From Prevotella sp. (GTDB lineage: Bacteria > Bacteroidota > Bacteroidia > Bacteroidales > Bacteroidaceae), in assembly GCA_017430675.1 (NCBI GenBank), contig JAFRMM010000227.1, positions 1-45,585 on the forward strand: a stretch of DNA of 45,585 bases, written 5' to 3'. Position 1 is the first letter of the stretch. Each line of letters starts with the position of its first letter. The position numbers and the translations under genes were made by a program. The notes under the pieces are model-generated. The model was not told the origin of the DNA. It ran no database searches and saw only the letters and a list, made by a program, of their open reading frames with translations. Below, one piece after another: positions 7,215-15,000 of the stretch.

Positions 7215-7300
7215 AAAATTAAGTGGCTCCGTAGGAAAATTAAGTGGCGCTTTTTGAAAAATAAGTGGCTCTTATTATAAAATAGGTGGCTCTTATTTGG
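7215..7300. repeat. Four direct repeats of 21-22 bp (iteron-like)
   Basis: Units start at 7215, 7236, 7257 and 7279. Each begins with AAAAT(T)A and carries the core AGTGGC(T/G)C; the last has AGGTGGCTC. The spacing equals two helical turns. The core AGTGGCTCCGTA recurs at 42249-42369 and a related AAATAAGTGGC unit at 25823. Confidence 0.75.
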
Positions 7301-7346
7301 AAAGAATGTTTACAAATGATAGGACACAGGAATCCGACGCGGACAT

Positions 7347-7368
7347 TGTTACAGTTGTAACATGTAAC
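7347..7368. promoter_or_regulatory. Operator-like 22-bp site, right copy (inverted)
   Basis: Contains TGTTAC-AGTT-GTAACA followed by TGTAAC. It is an inverted near-copy of 7147-7168; the pair brackets the direct-repeat array and lies about 100 bases upstream of the cupin-MsrA promoter. Confidence 0.55.
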
Positions 7369-7460
7369 GTTTTTGATGCTGATCAATCAGAATATGCGCC
7401 TAACTTGATAAACTTTTCTAAATATGACTGCAATGATAGCGATAATTCAGTAATTATCAC

Positions 7461-7468
7461 TATCTTTG
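7461..7468 (+). promoter_or_regulatory. Promoter -7 box for the cupin-MsrA gene
   Basis: TATCTTTG, 24 bases before the ATG at 7493. It rules out the upstream in-frame start at 7466. Confidence 0.65.
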
Positions 7469-7492
7469 CCGTTAGTTTTTATAAGAAGAAAT

Positions 7493-8401
7493 ATGAAGAT
7501 AATAGATGACCAACTGATTAGTGGTGTGGTGGAACAGGCAAAGCAGTCGCCTCGACTGCGAATGAACTACAACTTCCATGAGAGCCTGCAGGACAAATGT
7601 CACCGTTTCCTCAATGCCTTGGAGCCTGGAACGTTTATTCCTGTGCATCACCATCCAGACAAGGACGAGACTTTTGTAATACTGAAAGGCAAGGTCAGAG
7701 TGACAACCTACAATGATAATGGTGAGGTTCTGGCAACTTGTATTATCAGTCAGGAGAGTGGAACCTATGGTGTTGACATTCCCAAAAACGTATGGCATGG
7801 ATTAGAGTGCATTACACCCGCCGTACTTCTGGAATGTAAGGCAGGTCCCTTCATTGAGCATGAGGTTGACGGCATCTTGGAAATAAAGAAAGGTAAGGAC
7901 ATCTTTCTTGCTGGTGGTTGTTTCTGGGGAACAGAGCACTACTTCAAACAGATTGAGGGCGTTGTGGAAACGTCGGTAGGGTTCGCCAACGGACATACTG
8001 CTGATCCATCGTACAAGGAGGTCTATACGGACACGACGGGCTATGCAGAGACGGTACATGTGAGGTACAATCCCGAAGTGGTCAGCCTCGAATTCCTCTT
8101 GCAGATGTTCTTCAAGGCCATCGACCCCACAAGTCTCAACAAGCAGGGACATGATGAAGGAACCCGTTATCGTACTGGCATCTATTACACCCATGCAGAA
8201 GATTTGCCCGTCATCGAAAAGGCGTTTGCCGAAGAGCAGAGAAACTATCAGCAGCCCTTGGCTGTTGAAAAACTGCCTTTGCAGAATTTCTATTCAGCCG
8301 AAGAGTATCACCAGGACTATCTTGACAAAAACCCCACAGGCTACTGCCATCTGCCAGAGTCGTTATTCGAGTTTGCAAGAAAATCTAAAGAAAATAAATG
8401 A
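7493..8401 (+). CDS. msrA: WbuC-like cupin fused to peptide-methionine (S)-S-oxide reductase MsrA
   Basis: A 302-aa cytoplasmic two-domain protein. Residues about 1-125 form a WbuC-type cupin with the metal-binding stretch PVHHHPDKDETFVIL (His 52-54, Glu59) and the second cupin motif around NVWHGLE. Residues about 135-300 are MsrA: catalytic Cys143 in GGCFWGTEHYF, then VGFANG, GYAETVHVRYNP and HDEGTRYRTGIYY. MsrA reduces methionine S-sulfoxide in oxidised proteins and is recycled by thioredoxin. The resolving cysteine is not obvious; GYCHLPE near the end is a candidate. The start at 7493 follows the promoter box. No MsrB domain is present. Linking a small-molecule cupin to MsrA is unusual and the cupin substrate is unknown. 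Confidence 0.9.
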   Translation: MKIIDDQLISGVVEQAKQSPRLRMNYNFHESLQDKCHRFLNALEPGTFIPVHHHPDKDETFVILKGKVRVTTYNDNGEVLATCIISQESGTYGVDIPKNVWHGLECITPAVLLECKAGPFIEHEVDGILEIKKGKDIFLAGGCFWGTEHYFKQIEGVVETSVGFANGHTADPSYKEVYTDTTGYAETVHVRYNPEVVSLEFLLQMFFKAIDPTSLNKQGHDEGTRYRTGIYYTHAEDLPVIEKAFAEEQRNYQQPLAVEKLPLQNFYSAEEYHQDYLDKNPTGYCHLPESLFEFARKSKENK

Positions 8402-8417
8402 GCAAACGCTCTGAAAG

Positions 8418-8606
8418 ATGGCCATCGCCGCCTCACAGACATTAGTTGTCGGCGATATGGCCGTTGATATCCTGATGGGAGCCAGAACTGGTTGCAGGAC
8501 CTGTGGCGTGACATACGGCAATGGAACCCGCAAGGAACTTGAAGAGGCGGGAGCAGACTTTGTCATAGACAACATGAAAGAACTGATTGGAATAGTGAAC
8601 CAATAA
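8418..8606 (+). pseudogene. C-terminal remnant of a HAD-superfamily phosphatase
   Basis: A 62-codon frame reading LVVGDMAVDILMGARTGCRT, then CGVTYGNGTRKELEEAGADF and VIDNMKEL. This is the HAD motif IV region (GD...D) and C-terminal end of a phosphoglycolate-phosphatase-like enzyme, which would normally be about 210 aa. The nucleophile DxD motif and the whole N-terminal two thirds are missing, with an in-frame stop at 8412 just upstream. It lies 16 bases after msrA and 21 bases before the nimA-like gene and is most likely a deletion relic. Confidence 0.75.
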
Positions 8607-8627
8607 ATATGAAAATGACCGTTTAGT

Positions 8628-9218
8628 ATGAGAAAAGCAAGCAGAGCAATGGATGCAGCCTTCGCACTGGAGGTATTGGATAAGGCACCGTATGTCACCG
8701 TCAGTTTTACACGGCCAGATGGCACACCATACGGAGTTCCCCTATCGCTGGCTCGCACAGACGAAAAGACGTTCTACTTTCATTGTGCCTTGGAAGGCGA
8801 TAAACTGGATTGCATAGCGGCTAATCCGACAGTGGCTTTGTCGGCGGTCACTAGATGCACGCCTACCGTTGGCCCCAAAGATGGCAGTTTCACGCTCCAG
8901 TACAAATCGGCAATGGCTATTGGCAAGGCTGAGATGGTGACGAACAGAGACGAGAAGATAGAGGCACTGAGGGCTATCTGCCAAAGATTCCTGCCCAAAC
9001 ACATGGATGCCTTGCCCTACGGACGAGCCTGTTCACGCTCGGAAGAGCCGATGCAAGCATCGCTCTCCTCTCACTCAATCACAGCCTTTGACGATGCAAT
9101 CAGTCGCAGTCTAGAGCGTACTGCCGTTGTGAAGATAACCCTGACAGAGCCGCCAACCGGCAAGCGGAAGCAGTATGACAAGGATGGTGAAGAGATGACG
9201 TATGGACGAATGGAGTAA
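8628..9218 (+). CDS. Pyridoxamine-phosphate-oxidase-fold flavoprotein, NimA-like, with palindromic insertion
   Basis: 196 aa of the split-barrel flavin-binding family that includes the 5-nitroimidazole reductases. Recognisable parts are MRKASRAMD at the start, TRPDGTPYGVPLSL, YFHCALEGDKLDCIAANP (the HxxxxGxK FMN motif, residues about 52-66) and the end LTEPPTGKRKQYDKDGEEM. Between KHMDA and FDDAI there are about 24 extra residues (129-152); the DNA beneath them forms two hairpins (9024-9066) related to the insertion in the methyltransferase gene. The family reduces or binds flavin-linked substrates; nitroimidazole resistance cannot be inferred from sequence alone. Codons 13-35 are copied exactly at 11301-11367. 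Confidence 0.85.
   Translation: MRKASRAMDAAFALEVLDKAPYVTVSFTRPDGTPYGVPLSLARTDEKTFYFHCALEGDKLDCIAANPTVALSAVTRCTPTVGPKDGSFTLQYKSAMAIGKAEMVTNRDEKIEALRAICQRFLPKHMDALPYGRACSRSEEPMQASLSSHSITAFDDAISRSLERTAVVKITLTEPPTGKRKQYDKDGEEMTYGRME
9024..9066. repeat. Two-hairpin palindromic element inside the nimA-like gene
   Basis: Hairpin 1: CGAGC (9024-9028), loop CTGTTCAC, GCTCG (9037-9041). Hairpin 2: AGAG-C-CGATGC (9044-9054), loop AA, GCATCG-CTCT (9057-9066). Same architecture and nearly the same first hairpin as the element at 5706-5752, but in the opposite orientation to translation. Confidence 0.75.
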
Positions 9219-9228
9219 CATTCAGGTT

Positions 9229-9259
9229 TTGGAGGTATCACATTTTTTCATCATCTTTG
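9229..9259 (+). promoter_or_regulatory. Weak promoter for the 40-aa peptide gene
   Basis: TTG at 9229-9231 and a -7 box CATCTTTG (one mismatch to consensus) at 9252-9259, separated by exactly 20 bases; the ATG follows 17 bases later. Confidence 0.5.
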
Positions 9260-9276
9260 CAAAAAATCACAAAGAC

Positions 9277-9399
9277 ATGACAGAAAGAGAACAACTATTC
9301 AGGGAGAAGGCAGAGAAGTACATCCGCCAACTCCTCACTGCCCACGGCATCACCCAGGAGCCCCACTTCGACGGCTACGTCGAGACCTACGTGTGGTGA
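9277..9399 (+). CDS. Small hypothetical peptide (40 aa)
   Basis: Begins MTEREQLFREKAEKYIRQLL and ends FDGYVETYVW. The first half is a charged amphipathic helix. The ATG at 9277 was chosen over the longer frame from 9202 because a promoter with good spacing lies at 9229-9259. I do not recognise it; it may be a truncated protein. Its last 43 bases of coding sequence are duplicated at 11368-11410, one mismatch apart, fused to a piece of the nimA-like gene. The gap from 9400 to 9487 shows nothing. Confidence 0.5.
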   Translation: MTEREQLFREKAEKYIRQLLTAHGITQEPHFDGYVETYVW

Positions 9400-9487
9400 T
9401 CTTATTAACTAAAGTTTAAGGAACATGATCTAATACCATTTTCATGCAAAATGTATCAAAAACAAGGATTGGAATGAAGTTTTCCTT

Positions 9488-9525
9488 AAAATGTTTGTTA
9501 TATTAAACAATTTTGCTTACTTTTG
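9488..9525 (+). promoter_or_regulatory. hipBA promoter and probable HipB operator
   Basis: The -33 TTTG (9494-9497) and the -7 box TACTTTTG (9518-9525) are 20 bases apart. An imperfect dyad, AAAATGTTT (9488-9496) and AAACAATTTT (9505-9514), spans this spacer, where an autoregulating antitoxin would be expected to bind. The ATG of hipB is 19 bases downstream of the box. Confidence 0.6.
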
Positions 9526-9544
9526 CACCCAATAAAGTACAATT

Positions 9545-9844
9545 ATGGGAAAGAACACATTTGGCAAGACGATGCCAAGGGCATTGAGCCAGAAACTGAC
9601 AATCATGGGCGAACAGATTATGCTGGCACGTAAGCGCAGGCATCTGTCTATGCAGGACATAGCAGACAGGGCAACGGTGACTCGCCTGACAGTCTCTAAA
9701 GTGGAACATGGTGACCCGACGGTCTCCATGGGCATTTATGCACGCGTACTCTTTGCGCTGAATTTGGAACACGACATCACCCTACTTGCTGCCGACGATG
9801 CTCTTGGCAGACAACTTCAGGATGCAGAATTACTGAGGAAATGA
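9545..9844 (+). CDS. hipB: HipB-like antitoxin, XRE-family DNA-binding protein
   Basis: 99 aa with a helix-turn-helix of the Cro/CI type at about residues 20-75 (IMLARKRRHLSMQDIADRAT, VTRLTVSKVEHGDPTVSMGI). It overlaps the hipA start by 4 bases (ATGA). HipB-type antitoxins bind and neutralise the HipA kinase and repress their own operon; the imperfect dyad at 9488-9514 is the likely site. The N-terminal 15 residues before the HTH are longer than in Escherichia coli HipB, while the C-terminal tail is short. Confidence 0.85.
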   Translation: MGKNTFGKTMPRALSQKLTIMGEQIMLARKRRHLSMQDIADRATVTRLTVSKVEHGDPTVSMGIYARVLFALNLEHDITLLAADDALGRQLQDAELLRK

Positions 9845-11091
9845 AAAGGATAACGGTTTACGCAGATTTCGACTTCCTCTCAACACCTCAAGAGATAGGA
9901 GTATTAGGCTACGAACATGTTCGTGGCAAAGACCATTTTGTCTTTGAGTATTCGCGTGAATGGCTCAAGCAATATGGCGGCATTCTGCTGAGCGGTGATC
10001 TGATGAACGTTCCTTCATTGCAGCATCCTCGTGGTACTGATCATGTGTTCGGCTTCGTCAAGGATTCCTTCCCCGATCGTTGGGGACGTTTGTTGCTTGA
10101 TCGCAGAGAGCGACTGACAGCCCAGTCGGAAGGGAGGCCGACACGTATGCTCACAGATTACGACTACCTCATCGGTATTGAGGACTTCACTCGCATGGGT
10201 GGCATACGCTATAAAGAGGAAGACAGCGATGACTATATCAACGCAAGTACAAGATACCTTGTTCCTCCCATTGAAAGTCTTCGCGCCCTGTGCGATGCGT
10301 GCCATGAGATCGAGTTGGCAGAAGAACGCAACGAGTTGCCGGAACAACGTTGGCTTGACCAGTTGATTGATCCTGGAACCTCACTCGGTGGCGCTCGTCC
10401 TAAGGCTAATGTTGTTGATACCGATGGCACACTGTATGTTGCTAAGTTCCCTTCAAAAAATGACTTAGAGAATACGGAACTCATTGAACACTTCTCGCAT
10501 CAACTTGCGGCCAGTGCTGGCATCCATGTAGCAAAGACACGCACCATCAGAATTTCAAAAGACCGCGATCTGCTGCTCTCCGAACGTTTCGACAGGACAA
10601 AGGAACGCCGTCGCATCCATTTTGCTTCCGCTATGTCATTGCTTGGTTTTGATGATGGAGCAGGCAGCAGCACAGGCAATGGTTATCTGGACATCGTAGA
10701 TTTCATTCTTCACGGTTGCACCGATGTACGGCAGAATCTCAGAGAACTCTATCGCAGGGTGGCGTTCAATGTCATGTTCGGCAACACCGACGACCACTTC
10801 CGCAATCATGGTTTCCTGCTGACACCGAAAGGCTGGACACTCTCACCAGCATACGACATCAACCCTGGAGCGAAGTCACATCAATGTCTGCTTATCAACT
10901 CATATACGGAACAGTCGGACATTAACGCCCTGCTCTCCGCAAGCGAGAACTACATGCTTGAAAGACAGGAAGCAGCAGAGATTATCGAAGAGGTTCGTGC
11001 CGCCATCAAAGACTGGCGCAAAACTGCCACCGAACTGCAAATACCCATCAAACGGCTTGGATCATATTCCATGCGTTGGGATGAACTCTAA
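9841..11091 (+). CDS. hipA: HipA-family serine/threonine kinase toxin
   Basis: 416 aa. HipA enzymes phosphorylate a translation factor, glutamyl-tRNA synthetase in E. coli, and cause growth arrest or persistence. Visible motifs are the Gly-rich ATP/autophosphorylation loop GTSLGGARPKA (179-189), Lys202 in LYVAKFPSK, the catalytic loop GNTDDHFRNHGFLL (314-327) and the metal-binding AYDINP (337-342). All kinase residues appear intact, so it should be active. The N-terminal subdomain (VLGYEHVRGKDHFVFEYSRE) is of the long HipA type. hipA starts inside the hipB stop codon. The operon lies between a NimA-like/peptide gene pair and a fused relic of both (11280-11426), which suggests that it entered or was rearranged by recombination. 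Confidence 0.92.
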   Translation: MKRITVYADFDFLSTPQEIGVLGYEHVRGKDHFVFEYSREWLKQYGGILLSGDLMNVPSLQHPRGTDHVFGFVKDSFPDRWGRLLLDRRERLTAQSEGRPTRMLTDYDYLIGIEDFTRMGGIRYKEEDSDDYINASTRYLVPPIESLRALCDACHEIELAEERNELPEQRWLDQLIDPGTSLGGARPKANVVDTDGTLYVAKFPSKNDLENTELIEHFSHQLAASAGIHVAKTRTIRISKDRDLLLSERFDRTKERRRIHFASAMSLLGFDDGAGSSTGNGYLDIVDFILHGCTDVRQNLRELYRRVAFNVMFGNTDDHFRNHGFLLTPKGWTLSPAYDINPGAKSHQCLLINSYTEQSDINALLSASENYMLERQEAAEIIEEVRAAIKDWRKTATELQIPIKRLGSYSMRWDEL

Positions 11092-11221
11092 ATTGTTTTT
11101 TGATAATTCATGATGCATCTCGGTTTTGAGTGCAAAGAAAATGCTTTTTTCTCTGCAACACGTGTCGGGCGCAACTTTAATATATTTTTAAATATTTTGG
11201 AACGGTTTCTCTGGCGACGGA

Positions 11222-11259
11222 AAAGTGTTCCAACGTTATTTCAACATTTGGAACACTTT
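11222..11259. terminator. Perfect 12-bp inverted repeat downstream of hipA
   Basis: AAAGTGTTCCAA (11222-11233) and TTGGAACACTTT (11248-11259), loop 14 bases, 130 bases after the hipA stop. The A/T-rich edges would act like a bidirectional hairpin terminator, but the arms also look like a protein-binding dyad. A half site TTGGAAC also occurs at about 11198. Confidence 0.5.
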
Positions 11260-11279
11260 GTTTCAGCCTTTATGATCAC

Positions 11280-11426
11280 ATGGGGCCAGACACGCTGTTT
11301 GCACTGGAGGTATTGGATAAGGCACCGTATGTCACCGTCAGTTTTACACGGCCAGATGGCACACCATCACCCAAGAGCCCCACTTCGACGGCTACGTCGA
11401 GACCTACGTATGACAATAAGACATAA
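11280..11426 (+). pseudogene. Chimeric relic: nimA-like fragment fused to the end of the 40-aa peptide gene
   Basis: 11301-11367 is identical over 67 bases to 8664-8730 (nimA-like codons 13-35). It is joined directly to 11368-11410, which matches 9351-9393 with one mismatch (3' end of the peptide gene). The 620 bases that separate these parts in the upstream copy are missing, and the peptide part is now out of its original frame. A 48-codon frame still runs through (start 11280), but its product makes no sense. The upstream 20 bases (GGGCCAGACACGCTGTTT) do not match the other copy. Confidence 0.85.
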
Positions 11427-11428
11427 CA

Positions 11429-11460
11429 AGCGGGTGTGCCAATTTCCCGGCACACCCGCT
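11429..11460 (-). terminator. Intrinsic terminator after hsp20
   Basis: AGCGGGTGTGCC (11429-11440), loop of 8, GGCACACCCGCT (11449-11460): a perfect 12-bp GC-rich stem 50 bases past the hsp20 stop, with T-rich sequence following on the minus strand. Confidence 0.75.
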
Positions 11461-11510
11461 CTTGAATGATCAATAACCTAAAAACCTATGAACTTATATG
11501 CGATGAATCC

Positions 11511-11936
11511 TTATGCGATATCAATCTGACGTGATACCTTCACCTTCTCTTCAACGACCTTGGGGAGTTCGACGGTGAGCACGCCGTGCTCAACCTTGGC
11601 AGAAATATCCTCTTTCTTCACGTCGTCAGGCAGGATCAGCGTCTGCTCAAACTTCGAGTAAGAGAACTCACGGCGCAGGTAGCGCGTGTTCTTGTCTTCC
11701 TCCTTCTTCTCCTGCTTGCTCTCCATCTTGATGATCAGGTTACCCTCATCATTGATATGTACGTTGAAGTCCTCCTTCTTCATGCCCGGTGCAGCCAACT
11801 CTACTGTATAGGCCTTGTCACTTTCTTTCACATTGATAGCGGGAGCCGTGCAGTTTGCCTTCGGCATAAAGTCCGTATCAAACAAATCATTAAACACACT
11901 GGGAATCCAACTGTTACTTCTCATTACTGGCATCAT
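11511..11936 (-). CDS. Small heat-shock protein, Hsp20 family
   Basis: 141 aa. The alpha-crystallin domain spans about residues 28-135: VELAAPGMKKEDFNVHIND, LIIKMESKQEKKEEDKN, RREFSYSKFEQTLILP, and the family signature AKVEHGVLTVELPK. The C-terminal VSRQIDIA is the I/V-x-I/V tail that docks neighbouring dimers in the oligomer. It acts as an ATP-independent holdase that keeps unfolding proteins soluble. It is a single-gene unit between a strong terminator and the 3' end of mfd. It is one of the few genes here with a full Shine-Dalgarno sequence, suggesting very strong translation on induction. No CIRCE element was seen. Confidence 0.95.
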   Translation of the reverse strand: MMPVMRSNSWIPSVFNDLFDTDFMPKANCTAPAINVKESDKAYTVELAAPGMKKEDFNVHINDEGNLIIKMESKQEKKEEDKNTRYLRREFSYSKFEQTLILPDDVKKEDISAKVEHGVLTVELPKVVEEKVKVSRQIDIA

Positions 11937-11943
11937 AATCGTT

Positions 11944-11950
11944 ACCTCCT
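11944..11950 (-). promoter_or_regulatory. Strong Shine-Dalgarno of hsp20
   Basis: On the minus strand AGGAGGT lies 7 bases before the ATG, a full match to the 16S anti-SD. This is exceptional in a genome where most starts lack any SD. Further upstream, GGTGA and TCACC flank a 14-base loop, which could make a leader hairpin. A TTGACA that overlaps the mfd stop region may be part of the promoter, but the -7 box (TTATCTTG) is imperfect. Confidence 0.7.
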
Positions 11951-12051
11951 AATTCTATTTTTAAATGGTTATACATGTTGTCTTTTTTGGTGATTACCTT
12001 TCGGCTCTCACCAGACAATATGCAAGATAAATGCCAGTAGGATTTTTCGTG

Positions 12052-15000
12052 TCAATCTGTCAGAATTGCGCGACAGATTGTCAGAGCCACCTCGACGGAA
12101 GGGATATCTTTGACCACCATCGAACGCTTACCATTAGCCTCACGGAGATTGCAGCGACGCACATTCTGAGTCATATAATTAATGACCTTGCCGAAGGCTT
12201 CGCTCTGGTAATAGGGACTATCGGGAATGCTCACGAAGTAGAGGTACATCTTCTGTTGCTTGAGCATGATCTTCTCGATACCCAATTGCTTGCCTATGAC
12301 ACGCAGCGGCACCACATTGATCAGTTCCTCGGCAACGGCAGGAATCTCTCCAAAACGGTCTATCAGGCGTTTGCGATAGGCTTCGAGATCCGCCTCCAGA
12401 CGATGGCTGTTGGCGAGGTTGTCGAGTTCACGATAGAGCAGCATGCGCTCCGAGTCGCTAGGAACATACTGATCAGGGAAGTACATCTCGATGTCAGACT
12501 CGAGGGCGCAGTCATCGACGAAGCCACCATCCCCCACTCGTTGGGTGGGGGTGGCGACTTTATTTTCGTTGCGGAGTTCGGCCATGGCTTGGTTAAGGAT
12601 CTTCTGGTAGGTCTCGTAGCCAAGATCAGAGATGAAGCCGCTCTGTTCGGAGCCGAGGAGATTACCTGCGCCACGGATGTCAAGGTCCTGCATGGCGATA
12701 TTGATACCTGAGCCGAGGTCAGAGAAGTTCTCGAGGGCTTCCAGACGGCGGCGCGACTCTGGTGGCAGGGCCGCCAGGGGCGGAGCCAGCAGGTAACAGA
12801 AGGCCTTACGGTTACCACGTCCCACACGGCCTCGCATCTGATGGAGGTCGGAGAGGCCGAAGTTGTGGGCACCATTGATGATGATCGTGTTGGCATTGGG
12901 GATATCGATGCCATTCTCGACAATGGTCGTGGAAAGCAGCACGTCGTAGTCGTAGTTGGAGAAGTCGAGCACGATCTTCTCAAGTTCCTCAGGTTTCATC
13001 TGACCGTGTCCGATGGCGACACGTGCATCAGGCACGTACTTATGGATCATATCCGCAATTTCCTGCAACTGACTGATACGGTTGTTCACGAAGTATATCT
13101 GACCATTGCGCGACATCTCGAAGTTGATGGCATCGGCGATGATCTCCACCCCAAAAGTATGTATCTCCGTCTGTATGGGATAGCGGTTAGGCGGCGGTGT
13201 CTGGATGACACTGAGGTCACGGGCCCCCACCAAAGAAAACTGAAGGGTTCGCGGAATCGGCGTGGCCGACATCGTGAGGGTATCGACATTCGACTTCATC
13301 TGACGGAGTTTCTCCTTCGTGCTGACACCAAACTTCTGTTCCTCGTCGATGATGAGCAGCCCGAGGTCGTGGAACATCACTGTCTTACCGATGAGTTTAT
13401 GTGTACCTATGATGATATCTATCTTACCATCGGCAAGGTCTTTGAGGAGTTCGGTGGTCTGTTTGGCGGAACGGGCTCGTGTCAGATAATCCACTCGGAC
13501 GGGCATGTCCTTCAGACGGGAGGAGAACGTGCGGAAGTGCTGATAGGCCAGCACGGTGGTAGGCACCAGTACGGCTACCTGCTTACCATCGGTCGCTGCC
13601 TTGAAGGCTGCGCGCACGGCCACCTCCGTCTTGCCAAAACCCACATCGCCACAGACCAGACGATCCATGGGTTTGGCCTGCTCCATATCTGCTTTCACAT
13701 CCTGCGTGGCCTTCAACTGGTCCGGGGTATCCTCATAGAGGAAACTGGCCTCGAGTTCGTGCTGGAGATAGGTGTCGTGGCTGAAGGCGAAGCCCTTCTC
13801 GCGACGACGCTTGGCGTAGAGTTTGATGAGGTCACGGGCGATATCCTTGATATGTTTCTTGGTACGCTCCTTTAAGCGTTCCCACTGACCAGTGCCGAGG
13901 GTGGAGAGCCGTGGGGCTTCGCCATTGTCCTGCGACTTGTATTTCGACACCTTATATAAAGAATGTATCGACACATAGATACTATCGCCATGCTGGTAGA
14001 GGATCTTGATCATCTCCTGGTAGGTCTGCTCACCCTGCGTGTTGGTAATCGGCATGCGCACCAGACCGCCAAACTTACCCACACCATGATCGACATGCAC
14101 TACGAAATCGCCGATCTCGAACTGTTGGATCTCCTTCAGCGTGAGAGCCATCTTACCACTACGGGCCTTATCGCTCTTCAGGTTGTACTTATGGAAACGG
14201 TCGAAGATCTGGTGGTCGGTAAAGACACAGATATGCAGGTCGTCGTCCGCAAACCCCTCGTGGAGCGTCTTATCGACAGGAGTGAACTCAGAGAGAACCG
14301 TCCCCAGTGAGTTCAGGATTTCCTTCAGACGCTCTGTTTGCTTGGCGCTGTCGGCGAGGATATAGATCTGGTAGCCCTGTGACAAGTAATCCTCGAAGGA
14401 TTTTGCCAGTAGGTCGAAGTTCTTATGGAAAAGCGGCTGGGCAGTGATGTTGAAATGAAGTGTGGATTTACAAGGTGACGAAGGACGATGGCCGAACTCG
14501 ATGCGACGGAACTGTTCAGCATCCGACATGAACTGGGTACCAGTAATCAACTGTGACTCCTTTTGCATCTGTCGTTCTATCTCACGCTGTTCCATCTCCG
14601 TAGCGCCTTCCATCTGTTCCATCCTGGCCTGAGAGGAGAAACCCTCCTGATAGGCACGGTCGATGGCATCGCGGACATAGAGATAATCCTTCGTGACCAG
14701 TACCACCTCCTTCGACACAAACGAGAGGAAGGGCACCTTATCTTCTGAGGTTGCCAGTTCGGGCACAATCTCCACCTTGTCGCGCTGCTCCTTTGACAAC
14801 TGATCCTCCACCTCAAAGGTGCGGATGGAGTCGATATCATCGCCAAAGAAGTCAATGCGGTAAGGGTACTCGCAACTGAAGGAATAGACATCAAGGATGG
14901 AACCACGCAGGGCAAACTGACCCGGTTCATAAACATAATCCACCTCGCGGAAACCGAAACCGCGCAATGTCTTCTCTATCTCAGAGACGCTGATGGTCTG

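Larger units (their letters stand above)
7075..7492. other. Gene-free gap with repeats and operator-like sites
   Basis: After the membrane protein there is no convincing gene. A 70-codon open frame (7297-7509) exists, but it overlaps the promoter of the next gene and shows no protein-like composition. The gap holds a four-unit direct repeat (7215-7300), two inverted 22-bp sites flanking it (7147-7168 and 7347-7368) and the promoter box at 7461. The 60 bases after 7075 can be read as a short beta-strand-like fragment (GDYTVNFRIQ) in one frame, perhaps a gene remnant. Confidence 0.6.

Noticed and set aside
7215..7300. CRISPR array
   Set aside because: The repeat units abut with no unique spacers, are only 21-22 bp and no cas genes are present.
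7297..7509. 70-aa protein upstream of msrA
   Set aside because: It runs through an operator-like palindrome and the msrA promoter box and lacks protein-like features.
11280..11426. Functional 48-aa peptide gene
   Set aside because: Both halves are pieces of other genes joined out of their proper context, the second half out of frame.
11937..12051. CIRCE (HrcA) operator upstream of hsp20
   Set aside because: No TTAGCACTC-N9-GAGTGCTAA or close variant is present.
12841..13875. 344-codon plus-strand frame inside mfd
   Set aside because: Complement of Mfd helicase codons without domain features.
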